Origin: Candidatus Binatia bacterium
GTDB taxonomy: Bacteria > Desulfobacterota > Binatia > UBA12015
Assembly: GCA_036563615.1 (NCBI GenBank)
Contig: DATCMB010000006.1
Span: 899,406 to 963,405, forward strand
Direction: 5' to 3'
DNA: 64,000 nt
In this document: in pieces, positions 18,603 to 27,726 of the stretch
Layout of the letters: the number at the start of each line of letters is the position of its first letter
How positions within the stretch are numbered: the stretch's first letter is position 1
The notes under the pieces: model-generated
What the model was told of the DNA's origin: nothing
The model's input: only the letters and a program-made list of their open reading frames with translations
Database searches by the model: none
Translations under genes and position numbers: made by a program

Positions 18603-21080
18603 ATGGACATTCCCGGTACGTCGCATGCTACTGTCCTTCCGAACATGGCGGTCGGCGGAGCAGGCACCCGACAGGGCGGGTCGCGCGAGGGACAGCGCGG
18701 ACCCGTACGCTCGCGCCACGGGCTGCGCCTGCTCGAGCACGTCAGCACGCTGATCGGCGAGTCCGAGAACCTCCAGGAGACGCTCGACAGCGTCGTGCAG
18801 GTGGTCGCCGAGCGGATGCACACCGAGGCGTGCTCGGTCTACCTGCTCGACGAGAGCGCGACCACGCTCACGCTGTGGGCGACGACCGGCCTCGAGCGCA
18901 GCTCGGTCGGCCGCGTCCGCATGAAGATCTCCGAGGGTCTCACCGGCCTCGTGATCGAGACCATGCAGCCGGTCGCGGTGCCGGACGCGCCGGTCCACCC
19001 GCGCTTCAAGTTCTTCCCGGAGACCCACGAGGAGCGCTACCACTCCTTCCTCGGCGTCCCGGTCCTCGAGCGGCGGGCGCCGCTCGGCGTGCTGGTCGTG
19101 CAGACGCTGCGGCGTCGCCAGTTCACCGCCGACGAGATCAGCCTGCTGCGCACGATCGCGGGCCAGCTCTCGGGCGTCCTCGTCCAGGCGCGTCTGCTCG
19201 ACAGCCTCAAGATCCAGGAGCACGAGCACGCCGACTTCCGCAAGCGGATGCTCGACACGATCCGCCGGCTGCAGGCGTTCGAGCGTCAGGCGGCGCGCAC
19301 GGCGGCCGGCGCGGTGGCCCGCGACCCGGGCGAGCGCCTGCGCGGCATCGCCGCGTCGCCGGGCTTCGGCATCGGCCGCGCGCACATCCTGCACCCGCAG
19401 ATCGTGTTCGCCGAGATCGAGGACCGTCCGGTCGACGACACGGAGGGGGAGGTCGCGCGCTTCGACCGCGCGCTCGAGATCGCGACCCGCGACCTCGAGC
19501 GTCAGCGCGAGAAGATGAAGGAGATCCTGCCCGAGGCGACGAGCCAGATCTTCGACGCCTACCTCCTGATGATGCGCGACGACGCGATCTCGGCGCGCGT
19601 CCGCTCGCTGATCCAGGAAGGGACCTGCGCGGAGTACGCCGTGCGGCGCGTGGTCGAGGACTACCTGGGCGCCTTCGAGTCGATCGAGGACCCGTACCTG
19701 CAGGAGCGGGCGCTCGACGTGAAGGACATCGGCCAGCGTCTGCTGCGCATCCTGCTCGGCATCGACAACGGCCCCGACCGCTTCCCCGACGACGGCAGCG
19801 TGCTGATCGCGCGCGAGCTGACGCTCACCGACCTCTCCGAGATCGATCCGAAGCTGTTGCGCGGCATCGCGCTCGCGACCGGCGGCGTGACGTCCCACGC
19901 GACGATCCTCGCGAAGTCGTTCGAGATCCCGACCGTGGTCGGCGTCGAGCATCTGCTCGAGAGCACGCGCGAGGGCGACGAGGTGATCGTCGACGGCAAC
20001 GCGGGCGTCGTCTACCGCGATCCGGGACCCGAGGTCATCCGCGAGTACCAGCGGATGGAGCGCGACTACCGCGCCTTCAACGAGAAGCTCGAGTCGCTGC
20101 ACGACCTGCCGGCGGTGACGACCGACGGACGTCGCGTGACGCTGAACGCCAACGTCGGCTTGCTCGGCGACGTCATGCTCGCGCAGCGTCACGGCGCGGA
20201 GGGCGTCGGCCTCTACCGCACCGAGTTCCCGTTCATCTCGTTCCGCGAGTTCCCGACCGAGCAGGAGCAGCTCGACATCTACCGCAAGGTCATCACGGCG
20301 ATGGGCGGCAAGCCGGTGACGATCCGGACGCTCGACCTCGGCGCCGACAAGTACCCGGCCTACCTGCACGTCCCGCGCGAGGACAACCCGTTCCTCGGCT
20401 GGCGCTCGATCCGCGTCTCGCTCGAGATGCCGGAGTTCTTCGAGCAGCAGCTGCGCGCGATCCTGCAGGCCGCGACCGCCGGACCGACGCGTCTCCTGCT
20501 GCCGATGATCTCGTCGCTCGACGAGCTGCTCACGGTCAAGGAGATGCTCGCCGACGTGAAGCGCGACCTCGAGCGTCAGGGCGTGCCGCACAACCCCGAC
20601 GTGCCGCTCGGGATCATGATCGAGGTGCCGTCGGCGGTGCTGCTCGCGCCGCAGCTCGCGGCCGAGTGCGACTTCCTGTCGATCGGGACGAACGACCTGA
20701 TCCAGTACCTGCTCGCGGTCGACCGCAACAATCGAAAAGTTGCCCCGCTCTACCAGCCGCTGCACCCGGCCGTGCTCGGCACGATCGCGCAGTGCGTGCA
20801 GGCCGCGCGCGGCGCCGGCAAGCCGATCTCGATGTGCGGCGAGATGGCGGCGGATCCCATGGCGACGCTCGTCCTGCTCGGTCTCGGGCTCGACGAGCTC
20901 AGCATGGAGCCGTTCTTCATCCCGGTCATCAAGCAGCTGATCCGCTCGGTGTCCTACGCGACGGCGGTCGACCTCGCGCAGCAGGTGCTGACGATGTCGA
21001 CGGTGCGCGAGATCAAGAGCGCGATCTTCGACGCGATGCGGGCGCTCGGCGTGATCGAGCTGCTCGACATGTACCAGTAG
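18603..21080 (+). CDS. ptsP: PTS-Ntr phosphoenolpyruvate-protein phosphotransferase
   Basis: 825 aa from ATG 18603 (frame open from 18522; ATG 18645 also possible). An N-terminal GAF domain (about 25-180) precedes the enzyme I body: the phosphohistidine in GGVTSHATILAKS (H432), the PEP-utilising barrel with GVGLYRTEF, MIEVPSAV, GTNDLIQY and CGEMA. It transfers phosphate from PEP to NPr to signal nitrogen and carbon status rather than transport sugar. No NPr or EIIA gene lies in the window. Confidence 0.95.
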   Translation: MDIPGTSHATVLPNMAVGGAGTRQGGSREGQRGPVRSRHGLRLLEHVSTLIGESENLQETLDSVVQVVAERMHTEACSVYLLDESATTLTLWATTGLERSSVGRVRMKISEGLTGLVIETMQPVAVPDAPVHPRFKFFPETHEERYHSFLGVPVLERRAPLGVLVVQTLRRRQFTADEISLLRTIAGQLSGVLVQARLLDSLKIQEHEHADFRKRMLDTIRRLQAFERQAARTAAGAVARDPGERLRGIAASPGFGIGRAHILHPQIVFAEIEDRPVDDTEGEVARFDRALEIATRDLERQREKMKEILPEATSQIFDAYLLMMRDDAISARVRSLIQEGTCAEYAVRRVVEDYLGAFESIEDPYLQERALDVKDIGQRLLRILLGIDNGPDRFPDDGSVLIARELTLTDLSEIDPKLLRGIALATGGVTSHATILAKSFEIPTVVGVEHLLESTREGDEVIVDGNAGVVYRDPGPEVIREYQRMERDYRAFNEKLESLHDLPAVTTDGRRVTLNANVGLLGDVMLAQRHGAEGVGLYRTEFPFISFREFPTEQEQLDIYRKVITAMGGKPVTIRTLDLGADKYPAYLHVPREDNPFLGWRSIRVSLEMPEFFEQQLRAILQAATAGPTRLLLPMISSLDELLTVKEMLADVKRDLERQGVPHNPDVPLGIMIEVPSAVLLAPQLAAECDFLSIGTNDLIQYLLAVDRNNRKVAPLYQPLHPAVLGTIAQCVQAARGAGKPISMCGEMAADPMATLVLLGLGLDELSMEPFFIPVIKQLIRSVSYATAVDLAQQVLTMSTVREIKSAIFDAMRALGVIELLDMYQ

Positions 21081-21087
21081 GGCGCGG

Positions 21088-22467
21088 TCAGGGCGCGGGC
21101 GGCGGCCAGTCGACGGTCATCGGATCGTCGAGCGCGAGCGTCACCGGCTGGCGCGTCGGCGGTCCGGGCTCGCTGTAGATCGTCCCCGGCTGCGGATCGT
21201 TGCCCGGACCGCCCGGGTTGTAGAACGGCGAGTAGCCGTCGGCGGCCGGGATCTCGACCAGGCGGATCGTGCGCATCGCGACCTCGTCGCCCGCGAGCAC
21301 GATGTCGATCTGGTTGTCGTGGTCCTCGACGTAGGCGTCGTCGTAGCTGCTCTGCGCGACGCCGAGGTCGGCGAGACCGAGCACGCTGAGCGTGCCGCCG
21401 TCGATGGTGTAGCTCCGCCCGGCTTCCTCGATGACGTGCTCGCGTCCCGCCGCGTCGACCGCGATCAGGCGGAAGTAGCGTGCGAACTCGGTTGGCAGCA
21501 CGCTGCGCACGCCGTCGGGCGAGAAGCCGCCCGTGGTGAGGATGCGCAGGCGATAGGCGGCGTCCGGTCCGTAGAGCGCGACGCCGTCGTTCGGCATCTG
21601 CGCGCCGAACGCGGCCGGGGCGCCCTCGCCGGCGACCGACATGCGCGAGAGCTTCGCCGCGACGAGCGTCGGTCCGCGGCCCGGGGCGTACGCGGTGAGC
21701 GGCGCGGTGCCGTCGCCGTAGGTCAGGCCGACCGCGGAGGCGACGCGCCCGCCCGGTCCGATCAGCTCGAGCGGCGTCTCGTCGGCGATGATCTCGAAGC
21801 GCACCGGGTAGCGCGCGCCCGGCTCGTCGGGAGCCAGGCGGTTGCCGAACTCGCCGAAGATCACGACCGTCGAGCGCTCGTTGAACTCGAGGTTCGGATT
21901 GATCGACGCGACGAGCGGCGTCACCACCGTGCCGTCGTTCAAAAAGACGCGGAAGTCGCTGCCGTCGACCGTGCTCGGCCGCACCGGCCAGCTGAACTCG
22001 ATCGGCAGCCCGTCGCAGAACTGGACCGGCCAGCCGTAGCTGTTCGCGACCCCCTGCGGCGTCGCGGCCGAGGTGTAGGCGCGCTGCGGGATGGTCGGCT
22101 GCGAGGTGACGACGATGTTCCACGCGCCGCCCGCGTCGAGCACCGCGAGGCGCTGCGTCTCGAGGTCGTCCGCGGCGAGGCCGGGCACGCCGATGATGTC
22201 CGTGAAGCCGAGACCGGCGGCGAGGATGCGCGGCTCGCTCTCCCAGTAGTCGGCGTTGGTGAGGACGTCCTGGCGCAGCAGCAGGTAGGACGCGGCGGGC
22301 GGCGAGCCGTCCGGGCCGCCCGTGCAGGGAAGGTCCTGCGGCACGCGGCTCGCGTCCGAGCAGCCGAGCGCCGCCGCAGCGAGCGCGACGATTGCCGCCG
22401 TGCGCAGTGGCGGCCGTGGGGCATGACGCCGACCCGTGCGCCGGCGCGCTTCGCGCGGTTCTCTCAT
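21088..22467 (-). CDS. Putative lipoprotein of unknown function
   Basis: 459 aa from ATG 22467, preceded by GGGAGAC. A basic start (REPREARRRTGRR) leads to a hydrophobic core and lipobox AALGC, so an exported lipoprotein is expected. The mature region has Ig-like or adhesin-type strands, with the motif PIEFSWPVRPSTVDGSDFRV followed by FLNDGTVV, resembling Ig-like domains that describe post-transition ends in surface proteins. No catalytic motif seen. Convergent with ptsP, seven bases between stops. Confidence 0.7.
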   Translation of the reverse strand: MREPREARRRTGRRHAPRPPLRTAAIVALAAAALGCSDASRVPQDLPCTGGPDGSPPAASYLLLRQDVLTNADYWESEPRILAAGLGFTDIIGVPGLAADDLETQRLAVLDAGGAWNIVVTSQPTIPQRAYTSAATPQGVANSYGWPVQFCDGLPIEFSWPVRPSTVDGSDFRVFLNDGTVVTPLVASINPNLEFNERSTVVIFGEFGNRLAPDEPGARYPVRFEIIADETPLELIGPGGRVASAVGLTYGDGTAPLTAYAPGRGPTLVAAKLSRMSVAGEGAPAAFGAQMPNDGVALYGPDAAYRLRILTTGGFSPDGVRSVLPTEFARYFRLIAVDAAGREHVIEEAGRSYTIDGGTLSVLGLADLGVAQSSYDDAYVEDHDNQIDIVLAGDEVAMRTIRLVEIPAADGYSPFYNPGGPGNDPQPGTIYSEPGPPTRQPVTLALDDPMTVDWPPPAP

Positions 22468-22587
22468 CGTGTCTCCCGAAGCGCGACGCGGCGTGGGTCG
22501 TCGCGAACGTGAGCAACGCATCGGCGGTCGCTCGGACGTACTTGAGCGCGCACACGTCGCGGCCGGCGCTCGCCGCGCGCGTCCGCG

Positions 22588-23730
22588 CTACCGTGTGAGA
22601 ATGATCACCGACGCGTTCGCGCCGCGTCCGACCGTGTGCCCGAGCGCACAGCGCGCGCCCTCGACCTGACGCTTGCCGGCCGCGCCGCGCAGCTGCCAGA
22701 CGAGCTCGACCACCTGACCCAGCGCCGACGCGCCGAGCGGCTCGCCCTTCGACAGGAGCCCGCCGCTCGGATTGACCGGCAGGCGACCGGTCATCTCGCC
22801 CACGCCGTCGGCGACGAACTGCCCGCCGCCGCCCTTCGGGCAGAGACCGAGCTCCTCGATCGACAGGATCTCGCGTCCGGAGTCGGTGTCCTGCACCTCG
22901 ACGACGTCGAGGTCCTCCGGACCGAGGCCGGCGAGCTCGTAGGCTTCGCGCGCCGCGGTCTCGGTCGGGCTCGGCGGCTCCTCGCCGACCAGCCCCGACA
23001 TCGGCGTGTGCTCGCCGAGCACGCTGCCCGGCACGTGCGAGCGCAGCACCGCGGCGCGCATTTGCACCGGCGGACCCACGGGTCCCGGCTTGGCGCTCAG
23101 CACCACCGCCGCAGCGCCCTCGTTCGGCGAGCACAGCATGAACAGCGTGAGCGGGTCGCACACGGTCTGCGAGCCGAGGACCTGCTCGAGGGTGAGCGGC
23201 TTGCGGTACATCGCGTAGGGGTTGTGCACGCCGTGCGCGTGGTTCTTCACCGAGACGCGCGCGAGGTGCTCGCGCGTCACGCCGGACTCCAGCATGAGCC
23301 GACGCGCGCGCAGCGCGAAGTACGCCGGAGCAGGGGAGAAGCCCGCCTCTTCGCACCACGGCGGAAAGAAGCTCGAGCGGATCAGACCGCGCGGCATCTT
23401 CTCGAGGCCGAAGACCAGCACGCAGTCGCGCTGTCCCGACGCGATCGCCGCCGCGCCGAGGCCGAGCGCGGCACCGCCGCTCGCGCAGCCCGCCTCGACG
23501 TCGACGATCGGCACGCCGGAGAGGCCGAGCCCGCCGAGCACCTTGTGCCCCGCGGCGACGCCCGCGTAGACGGCGCCGCAGAACGCGGCCTCGAAGCCGC
23601 CGCGCTCGACACCGGCCTCGGCGAGCGCCGCGCGCACGGCGGCCTGGCCGAGCGCGGTCGCGTCGCGGTCCTCGAAGCGGCCGAACGGATGGATCCCGAC
23701 GCCCGCGACGTAGACCGGCCGTCCCTTCAT
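22588..23730 (-). CDS. Thiolase-like lipid-transfer protein (SCP-x/Ltp2 type)
   Basis: 380 aa from ATG 23730. Thiolase fold with the nucleophile-type Cys C82 in VEAGCASGG, the signature NPSGGLLSKG and a second Cys, C361, in CALGH. The canonical catalytic His of GHP is replaced by Glu (E330, GEPLGAS). It overlaps by 4 bases with an upstream DUF35 gene, the same pairing seen for Ltp2 aldolases of steroid side-chain degradation, where a DUF35 partner is required. It may therefore be a thiolase-fold aldolase or a modified acyl-CoA thiolase; I cannot separate these. Confidence 0.85.
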   Translation of the reverse strand: MKGRPVYVAGVGIHPFGRFEDRDATALGQAAVRAALAEAGVERGGFEAAFCGAVYAGVAAGHKVLGGLGLSGVPIVDVEAGCASGGAALGLGAAAIASGQRDCVLVFGLEKMPRGLIRSSFFPPWCEEAGFSPAPAYFALRARRLMLESGVTREHLARVSVKNHAHGVHNPYAMYRKPLTLEQVLGSQTVCDPLTLFMLCSPNEGAAAVVLSAKPGPVGPPVQMRAAVLRSHVPGSVLGEHTPMSGLVGEEPPSPTETAAREAYELAGLGPEDLDVVEVQDTDSGREILSIEELGLCPKGGGGQFVADGVGEMTGRLPVNPSGGLLSKGEPLGASALGQVVELVWQLRGAAGKRQVEGARCALGHTVGRGANASVIILTR

Positions 23731-24155
23731 CCGCGCGCTCCCGCCGGGCGGTAGGCGAAGCTCAGCACCTCGTCGCCCGCGTCGTTCACGTAGAGCGGCG
23801 CGATCTCGAGCTCGAGCGGCAGTCCGGCGCGCAGCACGCCGAGGTCGGTCTCGAGGATGCGGCTCACGACCCGCAGACCTTCCGGCAGCTCGACGATGCC
23901 GAAGCCGTAGGGGACCTCGCCGCGATAGCCGGGCGGGCGCGTCTGGACGACGGTCCACAGGTAGAGCGTGCCCGTCGCGCCGACCGCGACGGTCTCGCAG
24001 CCCTCCGTGCTGCAGTACGGGCAGGTCGCGGCGGCGGGGAAGGCGTGCCCGCCGCACGCGGCGCAGCGGCTCGCGAGCAGCCGCGGCCCGCGCGGGTCGC
24101 CCGGCAGGGTGAACAGCCCGGGATGGACCGGCACCTGCGCCATGGCGGCGCTCAT
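23727..24155 (-). CDS. DUF35 OB-fold acyl-CoA-associated protein
   Basis: 142 aa from ATG 24155 (a second ATG at 24143). A rubredoxin-like zinc ribbon with C31, C34, C45 and C48 (RCAACGG then CPYCS) precedes an OB-fold with TGTLYLWTVVQTRPPGY and VPYGFGIVELPEGLRVV, the classic DUF35 layout. Such proteins bind acyl-CoA and partner thiolase-like enzymes. Coupled to the thiolase by ATGA, so the two are probably made in equal amounts as a complex. Confidence 0.9.
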   Translation of the reverse strand: MSAAMAQVPVHPGLFTLPGDPRGPRLLASRCAACGGHAFPAAATCPYCSTEGCETVAVGATGTLYLWTVVQTRPPGYRGEVPYGFGIVELPEGLRVVSRILETDLGVLRAGLPLELEIAPLYVNDAGDEVLSFAYRPAGARG

Positions 24156-24362
24156 ACCACCGGGTCGGCGGGCGGGACAGCGCGAGCGCGCGGCGCCGCC
24201 GCGTCGGCTGCGCACAGGGCGCTTGGCCCCCGTGCACCGACGGCGCGCGCAGGTCCATCCAGCGGCCGGCGCGGCCCACCCACCGCGTCCCGGACCACCG
24301 GTGGCGACGCGCGGCACGGACCCTCTCGCCGTGCGCGTGGCGTTCGTGTAGCCAGAGCCGAG

Positions 24363-25280
24363 ATGGCTCGTTCCTCGATGGCGAACACGGTGTCCGCGAC
24401 GGCCACCGCCGGCGCGACGACGCAGCCGCGCCGCTGCCTGGTGTGCGGCGGCACCGACGCGCGCCCGCTGCACGGACGCGGCAGTCCGCTCGTGCGCTGC
24501 CGCTGCGGTCTGGTGTTCGTCGACCCGCTGCCGACGCCCGAGGAGATCGCGGCGCGCGAGGACGAGGCGTTTCACGGCGGGCTGCGCGACGAGACCGCCG
24601 AGATGTTCACCGCGTACTACCGCAACTTCCCCGACGACCCGGTGGTGCGCGGCTTTCGCAACACGGTCGCGCGCCTGTACGCGCTCACCGGCGGCGGCAA
24701 GCTGGTCGACGTCGGCATCGGCACCGGGCTCTTGCTGCACCTCGCCGCGGAGCGCGGCTTCTCGCCGCTCGGCGTCGAGATCTCGGCGGCGGCGGCGGAG
24801 AAGGCGCACGAGGAGTTCGGCGTCGAGGTGCGGGTCGGCGACTTCATGTCGGTCGACGTCGGCGACCCGCCGTCGGCGATCACCATGGCCGACGTGCTCG
24901 AGCACACGCGCGACCCGCGCGCGTTCTTGACGCGCGCCTACGATCTGCTGCGTCCGGGCGGCGCGCTGTTCGTCGCGGTGCCGAACCACCGCTCGACGCT
25001 GTTCTGGACCGCGGACTTGATCACGCGCATCCCGCCGCTCGCGCCGCTCGCGAGCCGGCTCTACGTGCCGAACCACTACTACTACTTCACGCCGAAGACT
25101 CTCGTGCGCCTCGTCGAGGAGGTCGGGTTCCGCGTCGAGACGACGCGCGGCGAGAGCCCGTATCTCGGCCGCTACAACTTCTCGCTGCCGGTGCGGCTCG
25201 GGCTCGCGACGCTGATCGCGCTCGGACGCGCCACCGGGCTCGAGGCGCGGGTCGAGGTGTATGCGGTCAAGCCCGCCTGA
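24363..25280 (+). CDS. Class I SAM methyltransferase with N-terminal zinc ribbon
   Basis: 305 aa from ATG 24363. Residues about 20-50 hold CLVCGG and CRCG, a zinc ribbon found on many sugar and polyketide C-methyltransferases. The SAM site is LVDVGIGTGLLLHLAAERG, followed by VEIS, MADVLEHTRDPRAF and LLRPGGALFVAVPN. A YYYFTPKTLVRLVEEVGF segment is typical of Methyltransf_23. It starts a four-gene plus-strand run with GT9, epimerase and radical SAM, so a glycan or glycolipid substrate is plausible. Confidence 0.87.
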   Translation: MARSSMANTVSATATAGATTQPRRCLVCGGTDARPLHGRGSPLVRCRCGLVFVDPLPTPEEIAAREDEAFHGGLRDETAEMFTAYYRNFPDDPVVRGFRNTVARLYALTGGGKLVDVGIGTGLLLHLAAERGFSPLGVEISAAAAEKAHEEFGVEVRVGDFMSVDVGDPPSAITMADVLEHTRDPRAFLTRAYDLLRPGGALFVAVPNHRSTLFWTADLITRIPPLAPLASRLYVPNHYYYFTPKTLVRLVEEVGFRVETTRGESPYLGRYNFSLPVRLGLATLIALGRATGLEARVEVYAVKPA

Positions 25281-25400
25281 CGCGCCTCGCGGCGGCGACC
25301 GTCGATTGACGGCGCTTCTTCGGCGGTGGTACGGAAAGCGCCGTCTTTCTCGTAGCTTGGCGCACGGTGGCCGATCGTCGCGACCGGTCGTCGTCTCCCT

Positions 25401-26633
25401 ATGAACCTCCGTCTCGCACGCTACATCGACCGCTGGGCGGGGCTCGCCATCTGCTGGGTTCTGTGGCTCGTGGCGCGGCTGCACGGGCGCCTCGTCGGAC
25501 GCGAGGTGGTGCCGCCGCTGTTCGCGACCACGCCGCAGGATCTGACCGCGAACGTCAGGCCGCCGCGGCGCGTGCTGGCGATCAAGTTCTACGGGCTCGG
25601 CAACATCGCGATGATCCTGCCGACGCTGCAGGCGATGCGCACGCCCGAGCCGCCGTGCGAGATCGACTTCCTCACCTTGCCGGGCAACGTGCCGCTCCTG
25701 CGCCAGAGCGGGCTCGTCCGTCGGGCGCTGACGGTGGAGGTGAGCAGCTTCGGAGCGTTCCTGCGCTCGATCGTGCGTCTCGGCTCCGAGCTGCGACGAA
25801 ACCGCTACGACGCCGTGCTCGACTTCGAGCAGTTCATGAAGCTGTCGGGCATCCTCGCCTTCGCGACCGGCGCGCGCGCCCGCGTCGGGTTCAACACCGA
25901 GGGTCAAGCGCGCGGCTGGCTCTACACGCACCGCATCGCCTACGCCGACACCGACCACATGGCGGACATCTTCATGCGCACCGCGCTGCCCTTCGGACGC
26001 GCGATGCTGCCGGCGCCGCGCGTGCGCTTGACGGTCGACGACCAGGACCGCGCGCGGGTGTTCGCGAAGCTCGGTCTCACCGCCGGTGAGCCGGTGGTCG
26101 CGATGCACGTCGGCACCGGACCGAACTACAACATCATCGCGCTCAAGCGCTGGGAGGTGGAGCGCTTCGCGGCGCTCGCGGACGATCTCGTCGAGAAGCG
26201 CGGCGTGCGCATCGTCTTCACCGGTCAGGGCGTCGAGGAGGCGGAGCTCGTCGCCGGCGCGATCGCTGCGATGCGCGCGCGCGACCGCGCGATCTCGGCG
26301 TGCGACCGCCTGACGATCCCCGAGCTCACGGCGCTGCTCGAAGCGGCGACCTTCGTGGTCTCGAACGACACCTCGGTGATGCACCTCACCGGGCTCGTCG
26401 GCACCCCGGTCGTCGCGCTCTTCGGTCCGACCGAGCCGCGCATCTACGGTCCGCGCGGCGAGAGCGACGTCGTGTTCTACAAGGGCCTGTTCTGCAGTCC
26501 CTGTCTCTCCAACTACAACCTCAAGATGAGCCGCTGCGTGAACCCGGTCTGCATGCGCGCGATCACCGTCGAGGAGGTCGTGCGCGGGATCGACGCACGT
26601 TTCCCGGCGGCGCCGCGCGCGGCGAGCCTCTAG
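25401..26633 (+). CDS. Glycosyltransferase family 9 (heptosyltransferase-like)
   Basis: 410 aa. A membrane-associated N-terminal stretch (about 14-28) precedes the GT-B halves. VLAIKFYGLGNIAMILPTLQ replaces the usual start of heptosyltransferases, MHVGTGPNYNIIALKRWEVE is the donor-side GPN motif, and FVVSNDTSVMHLTGLVGTPV plus ALFGPTEPRIYGP are diagnostic for GT9. The Cys pattern CSPCLSNYNLKMSRC is typical of GT9 proteins too. It probably adds a sugar to a lipid-linked or LPS-like acceptor on the cytoplasmic face. Confidence 0.88.
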   Translation: MNLRLARYIDRWAGLAICWVLWLVARLHGRLVGREVVPPLFATTPQDLTANVRPPRRVLAIKFYGLGNIAMILPTLQAMRTPEPPCEIDFLTLPGNVPLLRQSGLVRRALTVEVSSFGAFLRSIVRLGSELRRNRYDAVLDFEQFMKLSGILAFATGARARVGFNTEGQARGWLYTHRIAYADTDHMADIFMRTALPFGRAMLPAPRVRLTVDDQDRARVFAKLGLTAGEPVVAMHVGTGPNYNIIALKRWEVERFAALADDLVEKRGVRIVFTGQGVEEAELVAGAIAAMRARDRAISACDRLTIPELTALLEAATFVVSNDTSVMHLTGLVGTPVVALFGPTEPRIYGPRGESDVVFYKGLFCSPCLSNYNLKMSRCVNPVCMRAITVEEVVRGIDARFPAAPRAASL

Positions 26634-26661
26634 GCGCGCGGCGATCCCAGCACGAAGACGG

Positions 26662-27726
26662 ATGGAAGCACTGATCACCGGATCCTCGGGCGTCCTCGGC
26701 CAGAGCCTGCTGCCGCAGCTCGCGGCGCGCGGCGACCGGATGCGTCTGTTCGACATGGTGCCGTGCCCCGACGACGTGAAGACGGGGCTGCGCGCGGTCG
26801 CGCGCGACGGCGGCGGCGTCGCCGCGGAGATCCAGGGCGACATGCGCGATCCCGCGGCGCTGCGCCGCGCGATGGACGGCGTCGAGGTGGTCTACCACCT
26901 CGCGGCGGGCCAGCGGATGAAGCCGCAGTTCGCCGGCATGTCGGAGCAGGAGATCTACTCGATGAACCTCTCCGGCGTGCGCAACGTCCTCGACGCCGCG
27001 CGCGCCTGCCGGGTGCGAAAGGTGGTGTTCATTTCGAGCTCCGGGGTCTACGGTCTTCCCATGACCCCGCTCGTGCACGAGGACACGCACCCGAAGCGGC
27101 CGCTCGGCGCGTACGGGCGCTCGAAGCTCGAGGCGGAGGAGCTCTGCCTGCGCGCGGTCGAGCAGGGTCTCGACGTGACGATGCTGCGCCCGATGAGCCT
27201 GTTCGGCGACGGCATGACCGGCGTCTTCGTCCTGCTGTTCGACTGGGTGCGGCGCGGACGGCGCGTGTTCCTGCTCGGCAACGGCAAGAACCGCGTGCAG
27301 ATGGTGTCGGCGGACGACGTCGCGCGCGCCGCGATCCTCGCAGCCGAGGCGAAGGACGCGGCGGGTCTGATCGTCAACATCGGCTCCGACCCGGCGACGG
27401 TGCCGACCGTGCGCGAGCAGGTCGAGGCGTTGATCCGCTACGCCGGCTCGCCGTCGCAGGTGACGCCGATCCCGGCGGCGCTGCTGCGCAACGCGGCGCG
27501 CGTGCTGAACGTCTTCGGGCTGTCGCCGATCGTTCCCGAGCACTACCTGCTCGCCGATCGCAACTTCGTGCTGGACATCACGCGGGCGCGCGAGCGGCTC
27601 GGCTGGGAGCCCGCCGGCGACAACGTGCAGATCACCTGCGAGGCCTACGACTGGTACCGTCAGAACTGGGAGAAGGTCGCGCCGAAGCCGAACCCGGCGC
27701 TGCGTCTCCTCGAGGCGATCACGTGA
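26662..27726 (+). CDS. NAD-dependent epimerase/dehydratase
   Basis: 354 aa extended SDR. The nucleotide site is ITGSSGVLGQSLLPQL, a variant of TGxxGxxG, and the catalytic set is SSSGVYG and YGRSK. MLRPMSLFGDG and the C-terminal ARERLGWEPAGD are those of nucleotide-sugar epimerases. It lies 28 bases after the GT9 gene and overlaps the radical SAM gene by 4 bases, so it belongs to the same transcript. The C-terminal LITCEAYDWYRQNW-type tail is ordinary for the family. Confidence 0.88.
   Translation: MEALITGSSGVLGQSLLPQLAARGDRMRLFDMVPCPDDVKTGLRAVARDGGGVAAEIQGDMRDPAALRRAMDGVEVVYHLAAGQRMKPQFAGMSEQEIYSMNLSGVRNVLDAARACRVRKVVFISSSGVYGLPMTPLVHEDTHPKRPLGAYGRSKLEAEELCLRAVEQGLDVTMLRPMSLFGDGMTGVFVLLFDWVRRGRRVFLLGNGKNRVQMVSADDVARAAILAAEAKDAAGLIVNIGSDPATVPTVREQVEALIRYAGSPSQVTPIPAALLRNAARVLNVFGLSPIVPEHYLLADRNFVLDITRARERLGWEPAGDNVQITCEAYDWYRQNWEKVAPKPNPALRLLEAIT

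Noticed and set aside
18378..20765. 795-codon minus-strand frame opposite ptsP
   Set aside because: Arg/Asp/Leu/Val-rich without recognisable domains; ptsP on the other strand is complete.
25306..25335. TTGACG-18-TACGGA as a promoter for the GT9 gene
   Set aside because: The -10 match is poor; kept only as a weak possibility.
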